The position numbers and the translations under genes were made by a program. Under the pieces are notes generated by a model. The model searched no databases. It worked only from the letters and a program-made list of their open reading frames with translations, and was not told where the DNA came from. A stretch of DNA of 7,948 bases from SAR324 cluster bacterium (GTDB taxonomy: Bacteria > SAR324 > NAC60-12): NCBI GenBank assembly GCA_022448705.1, contig JAKUUF010000064.1, positions 1 to 7,948 of the forward strand. The letters run 5' to 3'. Positions 1 to 5,390 of the stretch are shown here, piece after piece; the stretch's first letter is position 1; each line of letters starts with the position of its first letter.

Positions 1-2
1 CG

Positions 3-65
3 ATAGGTCAAATTATATGGGAGAATGAAGTTAATTTTTTTAAACCGTCAAAAGTTTTCATATAG
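3..65 (+). CDS. C-terminal end of an upstream gene (probably truB, tRNA pseudouridine synthase B)
   Basis: This is the only open + frame from the window edge; the other two hit stops at base 4 and by base 27. It encodes 20 residues ending in KPSKVFI before a TAG at 63-65. A short hydrophobic stretch followed by 'xPxKVF' is the sort of tail seen at the C-terminus of TruB, and truB directly upstream of rpsO is a common bacterial order. Both points are inference from a very short peptide. If it is TruB, the protein makes pseudouridine 55 in the tRNA T-loop. The stop codon overlaps the Shine-Dalgarno sequence of rpsO (64-69), so the two genes are probably co-transcribed and possibly translationally coupled. 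The start lies outside the window. Confidence 0.45.
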   Translation: MGQIIWENEVNFFKPSKVFI

Positions 66-69
66 AGGA
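64..69 (+). promoter_or_regulatory. Ribosome-binding site of rpsO
   Basis: AGAGGA lies 13 bases before the rpsO ATG, a rather long spacing. It begins inside the stop codon of the upstream reading frame. No better purine-rich match lies closer to the start. Confidence 0.5.
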
Positions 70-82
70 TTAAATACTGTAG

Positions 83-352
83 ATGCTAACAAAAAAAAGA
101 AAGGTTGAAATTGTAAAAAAATTCGGCAAAAACACTGCCGATACCGGTTCAACTGAAGTACAGGTCGCAATAATAACTGAAAGAATTAATTCATTGACTG
201 ATCATTTGCGAAGACAGCCAAAAGACTTTAGTTCCAGGCGTGGACTTTTAAAACTGGTAGGACAGAGAAGAAATTTCATGAATTATCTAAAGAAAAGAAA
301 TAGCGAGAGTCATGCTACTGTTTCTAAACAGCTTAAAATTCGAATCAAGTGA
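83..352 (+). CDS. rpsO: 30S ribosomal protein S15
   Basis: S15 is a small helical protein that binds the central domain of 16S rRNA at a three-way junction and starts assembly of the 30S platform. The product is 89 residues, the usual family length. The signature is clear: DTGSTEVQVA at 20-29 and SRRGLLKLV at 51-59. Residues known in the family to contact rRNA are present: Thr21, Gly22, Gln27, Arg34, His41, Asp48, Ser51 and Tyr68. The common basic/histidine stretch before SRRGLL is changed to RQPKDFS here, a mild divergence. The start is fixed because an in-frame TAG (80-82) sits immediately before the ATG. The gene follows a probable truB tail and precedes pnp, a common arrangement. A structured element with a T tract begins 8 bases after the stop and probably ends or attenuates the transcript. 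Confidence 0.98.
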   Translation: MLTKKRKVEIVKKFGKNTADTGSTEVQVAIITERINSLTDHLRRQPKDFSSRRGLLKLVGQRRNFMNYLKKRNSESHATVSKQLKIRIK

Positions 353-360
353 ACCACATA

Positions 361-441
361 AAGCATCACAGAAGACATAACCTAATTAGAGTGTCTTCTA
401 TAAACTTAGTATTTCTAAGCTGATGCTTCATTTTTTCTTTT
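361..441 (+). terminator. Three-way-junction terminator or attenuator between rpsO and pnp
   Basis: Three perfect inverted repeats are nested. The outer stem AAGCATCA (361-368) pairs with TGATGCTT (421-428). Inside it, AGAAGACA (370-377) pairs with TGTCTTCT (392-399), and CTTAG (405-409) pairs with CTAAG (415-419) around a 5-base loop. A U·G pair (378/391) can extend the middle helix. A T-rich tract (431-441) starts two bases after the outer stem closes. The position just after rpsO and the T tract point to intrinsic termination or partial attenuation before pnp. It could also act as a 3'-end stabiliser or RNase III-type processing site, since rpsO-pnp transcripts are processed in other bacteria. 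The stems are seen directly; the function is inferred. Confidence 0.65.
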
Positions 442-466
442 CAATCCCTTCGTGTTTTTTTATACA
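438..466 (+). promoter_or_regulatory. Weak candidate promoter for pnp
   Basis: TTTTCA (438-443) and TATACA (461-466) are separated by 17 bases, and each matches the sigma-70 consensus at four of six positions. The site lies just after the rpsO terminator-like element, where an independent pnp promoter would make sense. AT-rich sequence gives such matches easily, so this is tentative. Confidence 0.2.
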
Positions 467-490
467 CATTCTGCATCCCCTCTTAAAGCT

Positions 491-622
491 TTCCGTAAGT
501 AGGTTATATCAAGATACTAGTTTTATTCTTGAATAATTCTTTGGAATTTAAGGTTTGCTCTTGCTTAACCTAAGTTAAAGTGTGTTATTGCGATTTACAG
601 AATAATGAGAACTTTTACGGAA
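491..622 (+). promoter_or_regulatory. Structured pnp leader (5' UTR)
   Basis: No convincing gene lies between rpsO and pnp (353-667). In its second half, TTCCGTAA (491-498) is exactly complementary to TTACGGAA (615-622), with a possible extra G·U pair (499/614). This could close a domain of about 130 bases. Inside it is a bulged hairpin: 548-549 and 551-555 pair with 567-573, with A550 bulged and an 11-base loop. A competing small hairpin, TTAAC/GTTAA (565-578), overlaps it. In Escherichia coli, PNPase represses its own mRNA through an RNase III-cleaved leader duplex, so a folded leader could have a similar autoregulatory role here. That role is inferred by analogy; only the complementarity is seen. 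Confidence 0.35.
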
Positions 623-658
623 TTTAAACCATTTTGAATCAAATGAACGAGGAATATC

Positions 659-664
659 AGGAGA
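659..664 (+). promoter_or_regulatory. Ribosome-binding site of pnp
   Basis: AGGAGA lies 3 bases before the ATG at 668 (4 bases counting from the AGGAG core). It is a strong Shine-Dalgarno match that supports this start codon and contrasts with the three SD-less genes downstream. Confidence 0.8.
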
Positions 665-667
665 AAG

Positions 668-2740
668 ATGAAATCAGTTGAAAGAGAATTTGGAACAGCA
701 ACTTTTAAGCTGGAAACAGGAAGAATGGCCAAACAGGCAAACGGGTCTGTATTAGTAACGTATGGTGACACAGTTGTACTTGTTGCTGCAACTGCAGAAA
801 AAGGATCAGGGGGTGGCAAGGATTTTTTCCCACTAGCAGTATTTTATGTAGAAAAAGGTTATGCCTCAGGCCGAATCCCCGGAGGATTTCTAAAACGTGA
901 GTCCAGACTGTCAGATCATGAAACATTAATTTCCAGAATTATTGACCGCCCTCTTAGACCATCCTTTGAAGAGAATTATCTTGCTGATACATTAATTTTG
1001 GCAACAGTCCTTAGTCACGATATGGTACACCCATCTGATGTAGCTGCAATGAATGGAGCCTCAGCTGCTTTGGCAATTTCCGACATTCCATTTCATAATC
1101 CTATTGGAGGTGTAAGAGTTGGTCGTATCGATGAGGTTCTTACAATTAACCCTAGTCCAGAAATGCTTGAAAAGAGCGACCTAAATATTTTTATGGCTGC
1201 ATCTAAAGACGCCATACTGATGGTTGAAGGGGAGGCAAATAATATCAGTGAATCTGTAATGCTGGATGCACTCTGGTACGGTCATGAACAAATCCAGCCT
1301 ATTATTGCCATGCAGGAAGAATTGATGCAGAGTGTTGGAAAGAAAAAACGTAATGTAGAAGCACCTGAAACAGATATTGAACTAAAAAATAAAATCGAGG
1401 CAGTTGCACCTGAACGGTTACGCAAGGCCTTGAGCATAAAAGATAAGCAGGAGCGCTATGAGAGTTTGGATACATTACATGATGAAATGAGTATTGAAAT
1501 TCTTGGAGATGAGCCTGAAAGTGATACAGTTAAAGAGTTCAGTCAAATTTTTTCAGATATCAAAAAAGAAGAAATGCGTTCACGGTTGATTAATGAAAAT
1601 ATTCGTATCGACGGACGTAAACCTGAAGAAATCAGACCTATAACATGTGAAACAAAAGTTTTACCAAGAACCCATGGTTCTGCGCTATTCACTCGAGGTG
1701 AAACACAAGCGCTTGCAGTTACAACATTAGGGGCACGTGAAGATGAAAAAATGATTGATAGCCTGGATGGGATTTCATTTAAAAGATTCATGCTGCACTA
1801 CAATTTCCCCAGTTTCAGTGTTGGTGAAACAAGTGTCCCACGAGGACCAGGCCGAAGGGAAATCGGTCACGGAACACTTGCTGAAAGAGGATTGAGTACA
1901 CTAATCCCTGGAAAAACAGAATTTCCATACACAATCAGACTAGTTTCAGAAATACTGGAATCAAACGGATCATCTTCAATGGCAACTGTTTGCGCAGGAT
2001 CATTGGCATTGATGGATGCCGGAGTGCCGCTCAAAACAGCTACTGCAGGAATTGCAATGGGACTGATCAGTGATGGCAAAAACCATGTAATTCTTTCAGA
2101 CATTCTTGGTGATGAAGATCACCTTGGAGATATGGATTTTAAGGTAGTTGGAACTGAAGGCGGAATTACTGCTTTGCAGATGGATATTAAGATCAAGGGA
2201 CTTAGTCGTGAAGTTGTAGAAAAATCCTTGATGCAGGCTCGTGAAGGAAGGTTGCATATTTTGAATGAAATGGGCAAGGCATTGAAGGAACCTCGTCAAG
2301 GATTATCATCTTATGCTCCTCGTTTTATTACTCATAAAATTGCACAGGATAAAATAGGGACTGTAATCGGACCCGGAGGAAAAATGATAAAGAGCATAGT
2401 TGATCAAACCGGCGTTAAAATAAATATTGACGACGACGGAATTGTATCGATAATGTCCCGAGACCATAATGCTGTTGATGATGCCTTGGAAATAGTGAAA
2501 AATCTGACCCGGACAATTGAAATCGGAGAAACCTATACCGGCCCTGTAAAAAAAGTGATGGACTTTGGAGCGTTTGTGGAAGTTTTTCCGGGTACAGAAG
2601 GACTTGTACACATCTCAAATCTGGCTGAAGGCAGGGTTGAAAAAGTGACAGATGTTTGTAAAGAAGGCGATGTTGTCACAGTTAAGGCAACAGGTGTTGA
2701 CAGAAGAGGAAAAATACAGCTCAGTATCAAAGACGTTTAA
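668..2740 (+). CDS. pnp: Polynucleotide phosphorylase (PNPase)
   Basis: PNPase is a trimeric cytoplasmic 3'-to-5' exoribonuclease that degrades RNA by phosphorolysis, releasing nucleoside diphosphates; it can also run in reverse and add tails. The 690-residue product has the full domain order: first RNase PH module (about 10-145, with GRIPGGF at 68-74 and IDRPLRP near 92), helical linker (about 150-300), second RNase PH module (about 312-550), KH (about 553-612, GPGG at 568-571) and S1 (about 620-688). The phosphate-binding GSSSM is at 434-438 and the metal-site aspartate motif DEDHLGDMDF at 482-491. The protein ends directly after S1, without the short tail of the 711-residue E. coli enzyme. 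A good SD supports the start. Its location after rpsO is classical, and its folded leader may carry autoregulation. Confidence 0.98.
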   Translation: MKSVEREFGTATFKLETGRMAKQANGSVLVTYGDTVVLVAATAEKGSGGGKDFFPLAVFYVEKGYASGRIPGGFLKRESRLSDHETLISRIIDRPLRPSFEENYLADTLILATVLSHDMVHPSDVAAMNGASAALAISDIPFHNPIGGVRVGRIDEVLTINPSPEMLEKSDLNIFMAASKDAILMVEGEANNISESVMLDALWYGHEQIQPIIAMQEELMQSVGKKKRNVEAPETDIELKNKIEAVAPERLRKALSIKDKQERYESLDTLHDEMSIEILGDEPESDTVKEFSQIFSDIKKEEMRSRLINENIRIDGRKPEEIRPITCETKVLPRTHGSALFTRGETQALAVTTLGAREDEKMIDSLDGISFKRFMLHYNFPSFSVGETSVPRGPGRREIGHGTLAERGLSTLIPGKTEFPYTIRLVSEILESNGSSSMATVCAGSLALMDAGVPLKTATAGIAMGLISDGKNHVILSDILGDEDHLGDMDFKVVGTEGGITALQMDIKIKGLSREVVEKSLMQAREGRLHILNEMGKALKEPRQGLSSYAPRFITHKIAQDKIGTVIGPGGKMIKSIVDQTGVKINIDDDGIVSIMSRDHNAVDDALEIVKNLTRTIEIGETYTGPVKKVMDFGAFVEVFPGTEGLVHISNLAEGRVEKVTDVCKEGDVVTVKATGVDRRGKIQLSIKDV

Positions 2741-2774
2741 ATTAATTTAATTTCGGGAATTTAAATACATTGCA

Positions 2775-2840
2775 TCAGAATTAACTGCCTGCAGACACTT
2801 GCTACTATAGAAAGTCGGCAGGCAATCCCTCCAATTCTGA
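2775..2840 (+). terminator. Nested stem-loop after pnp (possible terminator or 3' stabiliser)
   Basis: An outer 8-bp stem, TCAGAATT (2775-2782) with AATTCTGA (2833-2840), encloses a GC-rich stem, TGCCTGC (2786-2792) with GCAGGCA (2818-2824). The inner stem continues past a mismatch as GAC/GTC (2794-2796 with 2814-2816). The unpaired right side (2825-2832) is pyrimidine-rich. The element starts 34 bases after the pnp stop, where a terminator is expected. The following sequence has only a short TTTT (2855-2858), so classical intrinsic termination is uncertain. A 3'-end barrier to exonucleases or a regulatory structure is equally possible. Confidence 0.5.
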
Positions 2841-2915
2841 ACTATCAATAAATATTTTACAGCAACCGAATTGTTCCAGGTTCAACCAGTTGTAAGGAGT
2901 CAGCCGCAATATAGT

Positions 2916-2944
2916 TTGAGTTTGGCATAATCACAGGATATGTT
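2916..2944 (+). promoter_or_regulatory. Weak candidate promoter for the racemase-isomerase-priA operon
   Basis: TTGAGT (2916-2921) and TATGTT (2939-2944) are separated by exactly 17 bases, each matching the sigma-70 consensus at four of six positions. The position, between a terminator-like stem-loop and the first gene of a three-gene run, suits an operon promoter. An alternative -10, CATAAT (2925-2930), has no good -35. Transcription would start near 2951, giving a leader of about 40 bases and excluding the upstream ORF at 2948. Confidence 0.25.
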
Positions 2945-2947
2945 GAG

Positions 2948-3010
2948 ATGATTTGTCAACTACACCACCCACCTGCTGTAATTTTGCTGCATGAACATTG
3001 TAATTACTGA
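2948..3010 (+). CDS. Possible 20-codon leader ORF overlapping the racemase-like gene
   Basis: An ATG at 2948 opens a 20-codon frame ending at a TGA at 3008-3010, so it overlaps the first 20 bases of the gene at 2991 in another frame. AGGA (2935-2938) sits 9 bases before the ATG, a workable Shine-Dalgarno arrangement, whereas the 2991 start has none. The peptide has four His and two Cys and resembles nothing I recognise. It could serve to bring ribosomes to the downstream start by coupling. An ORF this short could easily occur by chance, so the call is weak. Confidence 0.2.
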   Translation: MICQLHHPPAVILLHEHCNY

Positions 3011-3911
3011 CTCAGGTTTGGGAGGATTATCAGTGTGTGCACAGCTGATTCACCTCCTAAAGAATTATACTGTTCCTGAAAATTCTGATCCGCCCTCCTG
3101 CGATATAAAAATCACATACGTAAACGCTGTTCCGTCAAATGATCGCGGCTACAATACAATGTCAGGGAAGCAAGAACAGATTGAAACATTTGAAAAAATC
3201 ATCAGCAATACTGTACGTTTGATTTCACCTGACAATATTTTTGTTGCATGCGGTACACTTTCAGTATTGTTGAACCAGATGGCTCCTCCGGGCGACAAAT
3301 CAGTTAAAATAGAGGGTATAGTCAGTATTGGGATTCAGTTGCTTGTGGATAATCTGATAAAAATTCCTAAGGCCAAGGCTATAATCATGGCAACTCCTAC
3401 AACAGTCAGTAACAACAGTTTCCAGAGAGAGCTACTCAATAATGGCATAGCTAAAAATCAGATCGTTGCACAGTCATGTCCAAATCTGGCAAATGAAATT
3501 TCGAATGATCCAGAAGGCTCAAAAGTGGAAAAAAGAATTCAGTACTGGGTCAAAAAATCTTTGCAGCAACTGCAAGGAAAAACCACTGACCATTTGATGT
3601 TATTCCTTGGATGCACTCATTACAGTTACCATGAAAATATGTTTAAAATGGCATTTATAAATGAAGGATTCAGCAAACTTACTGTGCTGAACCCTAATTA
3701 TGCCGCAGCAGAAAAACTGAAAAATTATGTTTTAAATGATCAATCTATAAATTCAGTTTTGAAAAACAGCTTTTCAATTAATTTCTTAACTCCATATGCA
3801 ATTCCAGAGCAGGAAAAAATTACACTCAATAAACTTCTTACTCCAATTTCACCTGAAACCAGCCAGGCATTAATAAACGCCCAAATTGTTCCAGAACTTC
3901 TTGATGATTGA
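2991..3911 (+). CDS. Divergent glutamate-racemase-like protein (Asp/Glu racemase superfamily)
   Basis: Racemases of this superfamily invert amino acids without cofactor, using two cysteines as acid and base; MurI makes D-glutamate for peptidoglycan. This 306-residue protein is somewhat longer than typical MurI (about 255-290). It begins with the family motif ITDSGLGGLSV (5-15), with Asp7 and Ser8 at the catalytic positions. The first cysteine is Cys87 in VACGTLS, the second Cys208 in LGCTHY (206-211). GYN at 53-55 sits where MurI has PYG. The first motif is normally Cys-Asn-Thr; Asn is replaced by Gly88, and that Asn helps bind the substrate, so specificity may differ. The extra length is mainly an insertion near 27-40 and a C-terminal extension. 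No signal peptide is seen. An in-frame stop at 2979 fixes the ATG as the first usable start, but no SD precedes it. It leads the run ending in priA. Confidence 0.75.
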   Translation: MNIVITDSGLGGLSVCAQLIHLLKNYTVPENSDPPSCDIKITYVNAVPSNDRGYNTMSGKQEQIETFEKIISNTVRLISPDNIFVACGTLSVLLNQMAPPGDKSVKIEGIVSIGIQLLVDNLIKIPKAKAIIMATPTTVSNNSFQRELLNNGIAKNQIVAQSCPNLANEISNDPEGSKVEKRIQYWVKKSLQQLQGKTTDHLMLFLGCTHYSYHENMFKMAFINEGFSKLTVLNPNYAAAEKLKNYVLNDQSINSVLKNSFSINFLTPYAIPEQEKITLNKLLTPISPETSQALINAQIVPELLDD

Positions 3912-3914
3912 TCA

Positions 3915-5387
3915 ATGACTGAAAAAATCTTGTCTACAAATAATTTAATTTCATGTGTCAAATCATCTTATATGCTGGACTTTATATCTTCAGCGCAAGT
4001 CTGGTTTACTCATATCAACCTGTCACTGGTTCCTGACAGTATGATTCCTGACAACGGCTGCATTGCTGATCAATTAATAACATTTTATGACTTAGAAGAA
4101 TTTCAGTACTGTTTGATCCTGGTTGAAAGTAAACGAACTGAGCAGTGGACTGAAAAAAAAGGATCTGTTCCATTTCAGTCATTAATTGAAGTAGAACTAC
4201 AAAAAAGAAAAAATAATACTCAAATCAATAATCTTAAAAAAAGAGGATGTGTCTGGAAAAATATAATTGGTCCTGAAAAAATTCTGGAAATATTCAAGGA
4301 AAATCCAAATTCATTGCTAGAGTCTGTTGCAGAAAACAGGAAGGCAGTAATTGTTGATTCTAAAGAGCCATTGCAACTTAAAGTGCTTAAAATACCCAAA
4401 CCCTGGGGTTATGAAGGATGGTATACCGGAGTTGAAAAACGTGGTGTGGTAAATGTTATAGATAAGTATGGTAAAACTGAACTGCCTTATGCTCTCAATC
4501 TGTTTAAAAAACAGATGCTTGCCGATGATTCAGAGTCTTTGATTCTGCTCAAAACACTTAATCCAGTTGCTGAAAAGACGATTGGGGATTTGTATTATGA
4601 GTTGCATGAAAAAAAATGGGAAGTGTATGTAGTCACAGAAATTGATAAAACTGCATGGCCATCCGGAACAGGAATTATCAAAGCCGGACTTCATCCGGAT
4701 AAAATTGAAGAATATAAAAAAAAATACGGGAATAATTGGAAAGAAATACTGCTCAGGGAATTTAAATCAGCAGTTTTTGAATATGAAAAAACTCGTCGAC
4801 AGATAGATGATTCTCAAGAGGAAATCTCAAAAGAACTTCTTGAAAAGGAAGCAAAATTAAGAGATAAAGCCTCTGGTTTTGTAGGTGATTTACCAGTGAA
4901 AGTTGGTGATATTATAAGCTTTCCTGTGTTTCAAATACATTCTTTGCGTCATGGCATAAAAGTCGTTGAATTTCAAACTCCTCACTACGAACGCCTGATC
5001 CTGATGTTTGCTCAAAAAGTTCTTACTCAAAATCATTGGGACACTGAAGACGCAATCAGTAAAATGGAAACAGAAGTTTATCATCCTCCAAAACTAGATT
5101 GCATCCATAATTCAGAGTACTTGAATGTGGAGCGTTTTACTGATTTTCCACAATTTAATTTTGACCGAATTCGCATGGCGCCAAAAAATACTTATGAAGA
5201 TCAACTGGACGGAAGATATCAACTTTTAATTATCATCAGCGGACGGGCTGCAGTGGTTACACAATCAGGTAATTCCATTAATTTAAAGAAAGAAGAATCC
5301 TTGTTTTTACCAGTGGCAATGGAAAGTTATCTTATTGAAAATATTGGAGATAATCAACTGATTTGTTTGAAAGCAACACCAAAATAG
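3915..5387 (+). CDS. Type I phosphomannose-isomerase-like double-cupin protein with unknown N-terminal region
   Basis: Residues about 158-490 follow the layout of Bacillus-type ManA, a zinc enzyme interconverting mannose 6-phosphate and fructose 6-phosphate. The entry motif KPWGYE is at 162-167, and probable metal ligands are His231, Glu236 and His342. Arg360, in the EFQTPHYER segment, lies 18 residues after His342, matching the spacing to the catalytic arginine of known PMIs. A second cupin-like half spans about 400-490. Differences: the Gln-x-His pair is Glu229-Leu-His231, the loop to Glu236 is very short, and a charged helical insertion of roughly 80 residues (about 245-325) separates the ligand motifs. 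Residues 1-155 match nothing I recognise, and no signal peptide or membrane segment is evident. The gene starts 3 bases after the preceding stop without an SD, suggesting translational coupling. The fold call is fairly secure; the substrate is unknown. Confidence 0.65.
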   Translation: MTEKILSTNNLISCVKSSYMLDFISSAQVWFTHINLSLVPDSMIPDNGCIADQLITFYDLEEFQYCLILVESKRTEQWTEKKGSVPFQSLIEVELQKRKNNTQINNLKKRGCVWKNIIGPEKILEIFKENPNSLLESVAENRKAVIVDSKEPLQLKVLKIPKPWGYEGWYTGVEKRGVVNVIDKYGKTELPYALNLFKKQMLADDSESLILLKTLNPVAEKTIGDLYYELHEKKWEVYVVTEIDKTAWPSGTGIIKAGLHPDKIEEYKKKYGNNWKEILLREFKSAVFEYEKTRRQIDDSQEEISKELLEKEAKLRDKASGFVGDLPVKVGDIISFPVFQIHSLRHGIKVVEFQTPHYERLILMFAQKVLTQNHWDTEDAISKMETEVYHPPKLDCIHNSEYLNVERFTDFPQFNFDRIRMAPKNTYEDQLDGRYQLLIIISGRAAVVTQSGNSINLKKEESLFLPVAMESYLIENIGDNQLICLKATPK

Positions 5388-5390
5388 CAG

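Noticed and set aside
523..536. Inverted repeat TTATTC-TT-GAATAA as a possible operator
   Set aside because: AT-rich palindrome of this size is expected by chance, and no regulator or clear promoter is next to it.
605..637. 10-codon ATG frame in the pnp leader
   Set aside because: No ribosome-binding site and too short to support as coding.
643..681. 12-codon ATG frame overlapping the pnp start (ATG at 643)
   Set aside because: It has no Shine-Dalgarno sequence of its own, is very short, and runs across the strong pnp ribosome-binding site; probably chance.
2306..2611. 101-codon minus-strand open frame inside pnp
   Set aside because: It lies antisense to the conserved KH and S1 coding region and is explained by the codon pattern of pnp; no family resemblance.
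2756..2764. GGAATTTAA recurring at 543, 619, 2756 and within the gene near 4757
   Set aside because: Short AT-rich word without regular spacing or orientation; not convincing as a repeat family.
2876..2900. GGTTCAACC resembling a tRNA T-loop
   Set aside because: No matching acceptor, D or anticodon stems can be drawn around it on either strand.
2857..2981. TTACAGCA (2857-2864) complementary to TGCTGTAA (2974-2981) as a leader domain
   Set aside because: Only 8 bp across more than 100 bases, with no supporting internal structure I could find.
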